Source: Tamarix chinensis | Taxonomy: Eukaryota; Streptophyta; Magnoliopsida; Caryophyllales; Tamaricaceae | Assembly: GCA_030549775.1 (NCBI GenBank) | Contig: CM060175.1 | Span: forward strand, 3,162,564-3,226,563 | Reading direction: 5' to 3' | Length of the DNA stretch: 64,000 nucleotides | Shown here: one piece after another, positions 1 through 9,882 of the stretch | Layout of the letters: the number at the start of each line of letters is the position of its first letter | How positions within the stretch are numbered: position 1 is the first letter of the stretch | Translations under genes and position numbers: made by a program | Notes under the pieces: generated by a model | What the model saw: only the letters and a program-made list of their open reading frames with translations | Database searches by the model: none | What the model was told of the DNA's origin: nothing

Positions 1-262
1 TAAGACCATCTTGTATGTAACTTAGAGATGTTGTGTTTCTATTCATTTGGGTGACTATAAGGAAGATGTATTTTATTAGGGTGGGAACTAAATCATGTTT
101 TCTCACACATCATTTTGAGACTTCCTAGTTTGGGAACTATATGCAGGGAGATTCACTGGACACTTTGGTAAGGACAAAACTATCACTTTTGTTGATGCTA
201 GGTTCTATTAGCCGTCATTGAAAAGAGATGTTGGTATCTTTGTGATTTTCCAAGCCTTGAGT
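1..262 (+). mobile_element. Decayed Ty3/gypsy integrase zinc-binding fragment
   Basis: The plus strand translates, with stop codons, to the stretch just before and through the zinc-binding part of a gypsy integrase. The recognisable run GRFTGHFGKDKT lies near 145-182 and is followed by VDARFY, a stop, then PSLKRDVGIFV. This corresponds to the family pattern H..G..GHFG..KT....FYWP....DV. At least three in-frame stops are present, so it is a relic. It points the opposite way to the gag/protease relic that follows, so it is either a separate insertion or an inverted piece. The left end is cut by the window. Confidence 0.6.
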
Positions 263-299
263 TTTGTATCACAATCAAATTAGGCGTATCTTCCATGCA

Positions 300-1880
300 A
301 TTAGATGAATTCAAGGGAAAGAATTAGGTTAATTGAAGGGAATCAATTGAATACATAGTCCAAGTATTAAAAGCCTCTTGGTTAACTTGTACTTGAGCTT
401 CTTCGGTTTCTATGTCTAAGGCAATAAAACGTTCAATGACCTTAGTTTCCATCTAAGACAATTGAATCCCATTACATATTCCCTCCTGTAAATGGAATAC
501 CTAGCTTGTGAACCAACTCTTAGGCATGAAGTTATGTGTTCTTCAATCAATTAAACCAGCAGTGGTCCCCCTCTATTTTCCCTTGTAGTTTCATAGTCCT
601 GGGAGAGGTAAAGCCCACAACAGAATTCATTGTCAATTCTACTCCTTCGACAATGTCTCCTCAATTTTGATTGGTGTTGGCTCTTCTATATGGTTGACGT
701 TATTCAAATCCTCTAGAATTAACATCTATTTCTGTGGGCTAGAAATTTTTTTTTTCTTATTAAAATCACAAGCCCTCTTCTCGCTGGCGTTAAGCCTAGC
801 CCTTCGAACCCTAACCCTCTGGTTTCACTTGACCTGATTCACCTTGATTGAATCACCCAATTCTTATCCTCTACCATTTGGGACACTTGCATTATCTTGA
901 TGTGCTGTTGGGCCACATCATTCTCACCTTAGTTCTCACTATTGATTTCAAGCCATTGAGGGAAGCGCTCTCATGCACCTATCCATCGGTGGTCCTTACA
1001 AGGGTGCCTCAAGCAGTTCGAAATTCTCTAAGTACTCCTTAACTGAAGCAAAATGACTGATCAATCAGATCTTCACACAAGGAACCTTCATGCTTAGGTC
1101 AAAAACACATGAGAAAAGCTTCCTTAAAGCCCCCCTAGTTGGTGAATTCTCACCCTTTTGCATATTGAAACCTGGCCAGGGCCTTCCCCTCATTTCATCA
1201 TCTCTACTTCCAATAGTTTATTGAGTCTTAATTTTATATATGTGGAATAACCATCCATCAGGGTTTACACAATCAAAGATGGGGAACTCAAGTTTGTGTC
1301 AACTGTTGCTCTGTGCATGGTGAGTCTCCTCATTACCAGGTTGAGGTTCTTGGTGTGCTAGAGCTAAGAGAGGCCTACCATTGTTACCTTTTTTGCTTTC
1401 CCAAATTCGCAGATGATGAACTTCCATTTACTCACCCATGAAAATTAGCAAGCTTCTTCAGAATTCCCTTCATAGTCTTCTTGATGGAACTCAATCCCAA
1501 ATTCTCTCCATAGTCTTCTCGATGGAACTCAATCCCAAATTCTCTCCATAGTCTTCTCGATGGAACTCAGTCTCATCCATGTGTTTTCCATTCTCCTCAT
1601 TCATTGAGCAAAATTCCTCCTGAGATGCTTCTATCAGTTCCTCCAGGGCTTCGATCTTCTTCTGAGTCATTTCCACAGCTATGAGCTGCTCTGGTACCAA
1701 GATTTTAGGTACACAGCTGAAAAATAGCAGTAACATCAACATTGGCAGTTAACCAGTGAGAAAAAAGAGAGGCAGATGTAGGAGATGAAGAGTGGAAATA
1801 TATTGTATCAGTGGAGATAGCAGTGATACAGCAAGAATTTGAGGGTCTGGTCCCTCGCACCAAAATTCCTTATTCCTCAA
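300..1880 (-). mobile_element. Decayed Ty3/gypsy gag-protease relic
   Basis: Read on the minus strand, about 600-300 resembles a retroviral-type aspartic protease: GLID, a stop where a small residue is expected, then THNFM, followed by a stretch like the 'VIERFIALDI' part of plant gypsy proteases. About 1740-1490 is an open stretch rich in Glu and Gln that looks like the start of gag (QKKIEALEELIEASQEEF). The region between has stops in all frames. No LTRs were recognised. It lies upstream of, and possibly inside a long intron of, the USP-like gene that begins at 3660. Confidence 0.5.
1471..1578. repeat. 38-bp tandem repeat, about 2.8 copies
   Basis: Units start at 1471, 1509 and 1547 with CATAGTCTTCTCGATGGAAC. 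The first two copies differ by one base and the third diverges after 30 bases. It lies in the gag-like relic and shifts that reading frame, because 38 is not a multiple of three. Confidence 0.85.
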
Positions 1881-3659
1881 TGTCCTCCCTCATCTTCTAA
1901 TTCTCAATTTATAGAAACTCTAAACAACGCTCTCTAGCACAACATTCTATTACTAATGGAATAACAGAAGAAACAATCATCAGCAGATTTAGGGCGCACA
2001 TGGGCAATAACAAAAAGACAAAAGAAGAAGAAAAGAATACGGATAAGGATATGGGCAGTCCCTGTGCCTAAGCTTGAGAGCTCTGGTTGGTTCGTTCATA
2101 AGTCCCCTGGTTCACTTGCTCTATCAAGTATTACTTTTAACATAGTGAACATGGTGGTGGGCCATCCTTCTGAGTGTTGGAGAGTATACTCTCACAGTTT
2201 CACTGCACACCAGTATATTTTCTGTTGTTTTTTAAACTTTTAGTTATAAGGAAATTTTCTTCCGTATCACCCTCGACTTATGAGGAAAGGCTCTCTAATA
2301 TTTACTGTTTGAAAGATTCACATAAGACACCCTTTTTCCCTTTTACTGGAATTGTGGGGATATTATAGTCCTTAAAATCTTGATTCGGATCTTATGATTC
2401 TCCGATCCTATGATCCAAATGTCTCAAAAAGATCTTAGGTAGAATTTTAAAATGGTAGAATTTTAAAATAGTAGAATTTTGGTAGGATTAGTAGAATCTT
2501 ATAATCTTGGGTAGAATCATATGATTTTACAGTATTTGTCTATTTTGCCTAAAATCTATTTTTCCTCTTATTCTAACTATATTTCTCCCTGATTCTCTCT
2601 GGTTGACTCCCACTCTAATATTGTAATAAAGCATAATTTGAGACTATGTAGTAATCACAATGTTATTGTCTTCAACATTTCAAACACAGCTATGAGTATA
2701 TATGCAAATAGTAATCACAACGTCAAACACAATTACTTCATCAAGCCATCAATCCACTCTAAAAATACTGAATTCTGCTTGATCAATGAGTCCAAATTCT
2801 TGTTATGTCTCTCTCTTTTTAAGAATCTTCTTATAACTTCACATCAAATGCTTGGAGCATCCATGTATCCTTTTTCAAATCACGTCAAGCTGACCTTGTC
2901 CATTAGTACTTCATTTTTGATTTTATCAATTTTAGTAAGATTGCACATCCAAAGGATTCTCATCTCCATGACCACGGGTTTGCTTCATTGGCTTATATTT
3001 TTACAAATAAATCATAGCTGGTCACAGGCACTCAATTGAACTTCCCTTGAATTAGTGTTATTCTCTTGTTGCAGAAGTCTCTTAATTTGTTACCAACCAT
3101 AAATTCTGCTATCAATATATAGAGAATTTATTTTTTGAGTTCGTGCCTGTTTTATTTTATTATTTTTATCTATTTCTTTTTAAGTGACTTGATGATTCGC
3201 TGATGAAATTGAATCCATACCCCTCACATGTCGAAGTCTATTTTCAGACGAGCATTTTTACCTGTCAATACTTTTTTGCAAATCAATTGCTGAACCATTT
3301 GATGACATGAATTGTGATTTTTGGCGTTTTGGGATATATATTTTATTATTGAAAGATTACTTTATTGTAAATTATGGTAAAAGTTAATGGTGGTTTTGAA
3401 TTCTTCTGAAAAGTAATATGGAATGAATGATTAAGTGGCAATTTAGTTGGTTGTCAAGCGATGCCAAATTAATGATTAAGGGACAAATAAGTTGGTTACT
3501 TAGTATGACATTATGTGGATTATTTTTTCTGCTAGTGATCTCATTCTAGTGCCTTTTTGTAAGTCATGATTATGCATGTATAACTTGGAAGATGTTGGAT
3601 GACTATGGGTGATATTATCAGTTATTGCTTTAAAGTGTATATTTTTTCTCATGATTCAG
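1881..3659. other. No gene recognised; AT-rich, possible intron or intergenic DNA
   Basis: No coding stretch is convincing. About 2380-2545 repeats short motifs (GTAGAATTTT and TATGATTCT in both orientations) in a way that resembles a small palindromic transposable element, but I cannot define its ends. The last bases (3657-3659, CAG after a pyrimidine-rich run) are the splice acceptor of the first visible USP exon. At least the right part of this stretch is therefore intron sequence of that gene. Confidence 0.5.
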
Positions 3660-6600
3660 TGGGAGACGTTGGCTCTAGGACTTTGAGACAATTACATGTT
3701 GAAGAGGATGATGAGGAACGATTTCAAGCAGACTTGGAAAAAGCTGTACGCCAAAGCCTTGGTATGTTTCCTCCTTGGTCTCCTGACAGTTTGTGCTTCT
3801 TTTGACATCTATTACTGATAACAGCATATTCTTGTCTAAAGTAAAAGGGAAAATTAAATGAAATGTTTTCTTCATTGTTGTTCTGGAGGATGGAAAAGAG
3901 AAGGTGATGGGCTGATGCAGTTTCATTTAGTCTTGTGTCACTGCTTGTTGATTTTCAGTTCATATGAGCCAAGTGCTTTTAACTGGGAATGATTTATAGA
4001 AATATCTAATACAGAGTGTAAAGTGTTGTGTAGTACAAGTATACTTCTAATTAGTCACTTATGTCATCCATGGAAGTGGAAAAGGAAAGACCAAAGAAGT
4101 AATTAAGATGATGGCACTGTACCTTGGTATCTTTAAAAATTCATATGACTGACTCTACTCTCTGGAGAGTCTGGTTATTATTCTCATTCGTTCTTAAGCT
4201 ACCTTGTGGCCAAGCAATAAAATAGTGTCGTGATTGCTATTGCAGTGTCACTAGTAATTAAGATATTTTGTTTGTTTGTCGTGATTGCTGTTATGTGATT
4301 TTTTTTCCACTATAAATATCGGTAAACATCAGCCGATAGTTCCGATGTTTTACGGATATATTGTCGATAAATATGTGAATTATAAATATGTCATGTATTG
4401 CAATATCAGACAAAATATAAATCAGCCGACATAAAATCCGACAAACATCGGCTGGTATGCAATATTGGAATCGATATTTAATTGCATGCATGTAGCCATT
4501 TCTTGTCATGGTGCCCCCCTTGGTTTAATATTTGAGTGTGTTGCTATTCCCATAATAGCCTTTTGGCATTGTTTGAACCAAAAATGAACTCCACAATATC
4601 TTGTATTGGCTTTGATTTTGACTCGAGGAGTCAGTAAAATACATGTTCTGTTTACTTGTGCATCATTCCTTTCTCTTTTCTTTCTTTTTAACGAGGCAAG
4701 AGATTATCATTGCAGTTCAAATATGGTTGCTGAATGCTATGATATCTATTCATTTTGGGGAATGAGGTTAAGAATTTCTAGCCTCTATATCTATTTGGGT
4801 GTTTCCAGCTGGACCTCTTTTCTCCTTTGATTAGATTCTGGATTAAATTTTCTGTAAAATCCAAATTTCCACTTGTTTGCATCTGACAATATATATGTTG
4901 AATTTTTTATTTATCTGCATTAACTACTGGGATTATTAAAATGGCTAATAAGTGTGTACACTAGTGACTGGTATGGTAGAGGTTCCTTGCCAGTGATATC
5001 CTTTGGAATTTCTGGGGGACCTCCCTGACATTGTATTTTATCAAATTGCCTTTCTGAGATGCTGTTTTTTTTATTATATTATATGCTTCTCAGATACATT
5101 TCAAGCACATCAGCCCTTGGTTTCAAATTCAAGGGTAGCACAAAAGAGTCCCAAGGAAGTGTACTTTCTAGGAACTTCTAGGGAAGATGTCAAAAGTGAG
5201 CATGGAGTGGATGTATATGGTACTGGATTGCAGAATGAAGTTGGTGAATATAATTGTTTCTTGAATGTTATTATTCAGGTATGCTTAAGAATTCCGACTA
5301 ATGCTACATCCTCCTTGGTTTGTCTTTCATTCTTGCTGGCTTAACCCTGACTTTGTCTTGGGTATCAGTCTTTGTGGCATCTTAAACGCTTTCGGGAAGA
5401 GTTCTTGAGGAGATCAACATCAGAGCATGCCCATGTAGGGGATCCTTGTGTTGTCTGTGCACTATATAATATTTTAACTGCATTGAGTATGGCATCTACA
5501 GATGCCAAAAGGGAAGCAGTTGCCCCTACTTCTCTGAGAATTGCTCTGAGCAATTATTATCCAGAAAGTAATTTCTTTCAGGAGGTGAGGTCTTTTGGGT
5601 CATCTAGTATTCTGTCATTAGCACAATCCAAGTTTATGCTTATCATGTACTAAGAGATGCTGGTCACGTGGTCGGGTGTGACTTGCAGGGTCAGATGAAT
5701 GACGCCTCTGAAGTATTGTACGTTATATTTAAATGCCTGCACCAGTCATTCACTTCAAGTGCAAGTGTCTCCGATGCTACATGGGATTGTTCCAACCCTG
5801 CTTGCATAGCACATTCTATTTTTGGAATGAGCATCTCTGAACGAATGAATTGCTTTAATTGTGGGTTGGAGTCCAGACATCTGAAGTACAATTCCTTCTT
5901 TCATAATATCAATGCAAGCGCCCTACGAACAATGAAGGCATGCCTTGCTTGTGCAATCCAATAAATGGCTTATGTTTCTAATTTAACTTATATGTGCTCC
6001 TACCCTGAACCCTTTCTGATCAATGCAGTTGTCTCTGCTATACTTCATATATGTACATGTATATATATGTTCTTTTTTCTCTTTATTTTTTCAGGCAATG
6101 TGTGCTGATAGCTCATTTGACGAGCTGTTGAATTTAGTTGAGATGAATCATCAGCTACCTTGTAATTCAGAAGCTGATGGGCTTTCTGGCTGTGGGAAAC
6201 TTAACCATATCCATCATATTCTTACACAACCTCCTCATGTTTTTACTACAGGTAAGTTCTTATTACAAAAAGGGTTGGCACTAAGCGGCAGACAATCTAA
6301 CTAATGTTTCTTTCATTTTGTTGCAGTTCTGGGATGGCAGAATACATGTGAGAGCCGTGATGACATTAGAGCAACATTGGCCGCTTTAGCAACCGAGATA
6401 GACATCAGTGTCCTTTATCGTGGTCTGGATCCAAAGTGTGTGCATCATTTGGTTTCGGTGGTATGCGACTTATGACAAAACTTTAATCAAAAGCCAAACT
6501 TCTAATTACCTAATACTGCAAATAAGAATGATTCCCTTTATTTTTAACACTTGCCAACTAAATGATGACAAGAAAGAGTGTGCCTGTTGTTATTTCATGG

Positions 6601-7623
6601 GGTTGATTTTGCTGGAGAAAGATCGACATTAAGTTCGAGTGAATTTTCCTTTTTTTTTCCTGGTTACTGGCGCCAGTCCCCTTGGCTGAACCTTTAGTAT
6701 CTTTGATAATCCCGACAATAATAGTTTATTTAATTAAGAAGATAGGCTGATTTCACTAGATAGTAGTTAGATATTATTCTTAAGATTTAGGAAAGTAATT
6801 TAGTTTCCCTCTTTAATAAAGGGTCAACTCAAGCTCGTGGGATTTATTAAGTTTACATAGGCATATGTCTGGAATCTAATTCTTAGCTATTGGAGAATTA
6901 ACAAATCAGTTGATTCCTCAGTCCCTTTCTCTCTCTGCGCTGCTCTCTCTGGGCCAATTGGTCATCCTCCCTAATACTCTAATCAATCCTCGTAATTAGG
7001 CATCTTCCTATTCAATAATTATTATGAGTTGAAACGTTCAATTCACAACAAGTTGATTCTGAGTTCAATTCAGAACTCCAGATCATGGTTCGGCCACAGA
7101 ACTGAGTTATAATCAAATTTAAGTAGCTAATAAACAAACCATACCAGTTACAATTCTGTCACTGCCCCTTTATTTTCACAGATGACTGTCTATTGTTACA
7201 TCATGGGATTGATTTTGTTGGAAGAAAGGTTGACATTGGGTTCGCGTGAATTTTTCTCTCAGTTTTTATTGAGTTGCCATGTCTGTCACTTCCCTTCAAG
7301 ATTGCTGAAATTGTATTTGTGTTTGAATTGCTTTGTTTTTGTTCTTTTGTAAATTTCCAGGTTTGTTACTATGGGCAGCATTATCATTGCTTTGCCTATA
7401 GTCATGACCTTGAATGCTGGATCATGTATGATGATAAAACTGTGAAGGTAATAGAATTCATATTTGTTCGACAACGTTACTTTAATTTTTATTTTTTTAT
7501 GTGGTGTCAAAACTGTGAATCACGTGTACGTAGGTTGTTGGTACATGGGCGGAGGTTTTGACCTTGTGTGAAAGAGGGCATTTGCAACCTCAGGTCCTCT
7601 TTTATGAAGATACAGACTTGTGA
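3660..7623 (+). CDS. Inactive ubiquitin carboxyl-terminal hydrolase 54-like protein, C-terminal USP domain (5' exons missing)
   Basis: Eight exons join in frame: 3660-3761, 5094-5278, 5369-5584, 5689-5937, 6095-6251, 6327-6460, 7361-7447 and 7534-7623 (TGA), about 405 residues. The product matches the C-terminal USP domain of the plant DUF627/DUF629 ubiquitin-hydrolase-related proteins, which are much longer (well over 1,000 residues). Visible landmarks are the acidic lead-in DDEERFQADLEKAVRQSLG; the cysteine box GLQNEVGEYNCFLNVIIQSL, which has Cys but not the usual GNTCY context; a CX4C...CX2C finger (CSNPAC and CFNC); and the histidine box YYGQHYHCFAYS followed by WIMYDD. The family is usually annotated as catalytically inactive; activity here cannot be judged. 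Seven introns lie between these exons; six are GT-AG and one (5938-6094) appears to be GC-AG. The 5' exons are either left of the window, beyond the decayed gypsy DNA, or lost. There are no stops or frameshifts in the eight exons. Confidence 0.85.
3762..5093 (+). other. Intron 1 (visible) of the USP-like gene
   Basis: Donor GTATGT follows a one-base split codon. The acceptor CAG at 5091-5093 restores it as Asp. The intron is 1,332 bp and contains a hairpin-rich, possibly MITE-derived segment around 4305-4500. No coding content was seen. Confidence 0.8.
4305..4500. repeat. MITE-like hairpin-rich segment
   Basis: The segment contains ATATCGGTAAACATCAGCCGAT near its left side and ACATCGGCTG near its right side, so ATCAGCCGA/TCGGCTGAT-type motifs occur in both orientations inside AT-rich sequence. 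It lies wholly within intron 1. Terminal repeats and target duplication were not established. Confidence 0.3.
5938..6094 (+). other. GC-AG intron of the USP-like gene
   Basis: Exon 4 ends ...ACAATGAAG at 5937 and is followed by GCATGC rather than GT. Exon 5 begins after TTTTTTCAG at 6094 with GCAATGTGTGCTGAT. Joining them keeps the frame (TMK-AMCADSSFDELLN) and matches the expected continuity of the domain, while read-through hits a stop after 10 codons. No GT nearby gives an in-frame join without losing conserved sequence. Confidence 0.65.
6540..7265 (+). repeat. Intronic direct duplication flanking about 0.55 kb of extra sequence
   Basis: Within the 900-bp intron 6461-7360, a 60-bp stretch at about 6590-6652 is repeated at about 7196-7258. 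Both copies carry GATTTTG, TGGA(A)GAAAG, TTGACATT and TTCG(C/A)GTGAATTTT. The DNA between them includes AGTTTCCCTCTTTAATAAAG and a CT-rich run like those of some copia LTRs. A solo LTR or simple segmental duplication are both possible. Confidence 0.4.
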
Positions 7624-8639
7624 TCGTTTGCCAAAAATTGTCACCGTTTGCCGCGTAGATGAACCCAACCTGAAGAGGGCAGTTACACGGACTGCTGCAT
7701 TTACTGGATAAAAAAGGCCGGAGCTTGTGTTAATTTTACTGGATACAGATATAAAATTTTGTCAAGCCAGAGTATAGCGCAAGGTTCAAGATATAATTTT
7801 GCTAGACTGAAAGGGGTCCATAAAGCAGTTGACCTTGAGCAGACGCTAGGCATTTCTGTATATGTGATTGTAGCCTGAGCAAGTCAGCTGCAGAAAACTT
7901 AATTTGTAAATGCCTGTGCCATTCCTAAGGTTCCGACATGAAGGTTTTGGGGCGAAAAAAAAAATGATTTAATACCACTGCATTGCTTGGCATCAAATCA
8001 TCAAAGAAGCGGATGAAGGCTGAAATGATAGATCTGTTGCTAGGACAGTTGCAAGAACATTGAATAACATTTTGGGAGTTTCAGTTGGTCTATTTTCTTT
8101 ATTCTTTTCACTCAGGATCCTAGACGAAACTTGTATAGTTAATAGTAGCTCATGAGGTGGAGATCGCAGTATGTTCATTTCATTTCATGATGGAGACGAG
8201 GAAGAAAAATGAAAGACGATTTGGATCTTTTCTTAATATTTCACATATAGGGCCTTCGAATTTTGCACAAAATAGTGCCATTTGACTAATATTAATGCTT
8301 CAAATTACTCGACTGTTATTCTTACTGAAATGTGCCAATAAATTTTAGAAAGATTAAATCAGCCTGAGATGAGAAATGTAAGTGATATTTAGGTTTTTTA
8401 AAAGGAAACATGAAAGAAGATGTTACATATCACACATTATCTTTTGATAAGTAAGAAAAAGTATACTAATTGAAGGTTTATAAATAAAATCTTAAACAGT
8501 CTCTGAGTATTGTGAACTGTCTCCTCAACTCTATAAGAAAATTCTTTATTATATTTAATTCAAAAATTTACTTTTGATTTAATGAGCATAATTATCCAAA
8601 TTCTACAAATTTACTGATTGTCAAACACAACATTGTTCT
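7624..8639 (+). other. 3' untranslated/flanking region of the USP-like gene
   Basis: This region follows the TGA at 7621-7623 and holds no further coding sequence. AATAAA at 8337-8342 is a candidate polyadenylation signal; the real 3' end cannot be fixed. Beyond about 8400 the sequence is AT-rich up to the LINE fragment. Confidence 0.5.
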
Positions 8640-9072
8640 TTAATTCTCATATAGTTTCCATTATTGCATAAAAAGTTATTCGCCAAATATTCCCCTTCAT
8701 ACCTTTTCTTTTAATTCCTAAACAAGCAACACCATTTTCCTCCATGAATCTTGGCATCACCCATGTGTGTCCCAACCAATCACAGATCTCATACCAAATC
8801 TTTCCTGTCATAGTACAATGTAGGAATACATGGTTGACCAATTCTTGTTCATACTTGTAAAAATGACAGCCTACCTCCCTTTGATCCACAATTTGAATCC
8901 TAGTCAATCTTTCGTTTGTGTTGAGTCTTTGCTGAATCGCCAACCAAGAAATAAGTTCAATCATCGGGGGTGCTATACCACTCCAAACCATGCTGAAAAT
9001 ATTACTTTGAGACCCATCCTCGTACAAACTCTAGTAAGAGGTGTGACAAGAAGATCTTACAGAGAAAACTCC
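8640..9072 (-). mobile_element. LINE fragment: reverse-transcriptase zinc-binding (zf-RVT) region
   Basis: The minus strand encodes TGVFSVRS, a degraded stretch, then IAPPMIELISWLAIQQRLNT and NERLTRIQIVDQ. The zinc cluster is CHFYKYEQELVNHVFLHC and is followed by IWYEICDWLG. The first Cys of the cluster has been lost (GCHFYK against CPFCG in the copy near 34.5 kb). It is clearly the same LINE subfamily as the element at 28.65-35.01 kb. Both the RT domain and the 3' tail are absent, so it is a doubly truncated relic. On its 5' side it abuts a purine tract. Confidence 0.85.
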
Positions 9073-9160
9073 GGTAAGAAAAAGAAAAGAAGAAGAAAGA
9101 AAAAGAAAAGAAAAGGAAGAGAGAAAAAGAAAAAGGAAAAGGGAAAAAAGAAAAATAGGT
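9073..9160 (+). repeat. Poly-purine (GAAA/AAAG) tract
   Basis: About 88 bases are almost only A and G, in runs of AAAAG and GAAG. It sits exactly at the upstream edge of the LINE fragment. It may be an expanded microsatellite. Confidence 0.8.
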
Positions 9161-9882
9161 AGGTTGGAGTCATTTAAATTAATTTAAATATTTTGGATAT
9201 CAAAAATAATATTATTTTAATAAAATAGTATTTAATTTTCTTTTTAGGTTAATTTAGAATTTCTAAAAGATTTTTCCTAAATTCCTTTTTAATTAGCAAA
9301 CACCCAAATTTTTCCTTAAAAAAATATTTATAAATTTCCTCTAAATTTTCCTAATTAATTTTTCCTATTCCAATAAAAATAATTAATTTAATAAATTTTT
9401 ATTTAACTAAAATTCTCAAAACTAATATTTTTAGAACATTTCAGTATATGATTCAAGTCTTATTTTTAAATATCTAAATTCCTACCTTTTTTACTTACAT
9501 CTATTAGGTTTTTTTCTCAATTGAACGTCCGGAACGTGCCTACATAAATAAAGTATCAAATTCACTTGCTTGATGATTCCACTTAGATGCATTGGTCAAG
9601 TGAGTTTTTTAGAGTGTAACCATAAAACAATTTAAAAAAAATGCATTAAAGTAAAACATCAATCGTAATAATATAATTACACAAATATGTGAGTTTTGTA
9701 TATTTGCTATATCAATCGGAAAAAATAATGTCGTCGAAAATTAAATAAAAGAACCGCCCACTTGTCGTGGAAGACAAGACCTTTATTGCCATTTTCTTCT
9801 TATTATTATTGAATAAATAACAGCAATTGGCCAACGTTCTGCTTCCGGAGCTGATCCTTGCGGCCACTTCCACTTTATCACC
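9161..9882 (+). promoter_or_regulatory. Upstream region of the NFD4-like gene
   Basis: The first 500 bases are strongly AT-rich with no coding signal. The last 170 bases are more balanced and end in CTTTATCACC just before the ATG at 9883. This must contain the promoter and 5' UTR of the downstream gene. AATAAATAACA near 9811 is the only TATA-like string close to the start and is weak evidence. No start site can be assigned. Confidence 0.35.

Noticed and set aside
2638..3039. 133-residue plus-strand frame upstream of the USP-like gene
   Set aside because: No recognisable domain, does not splice into the gene in an evident way, and sits in AT-rich repeat-like DNA.
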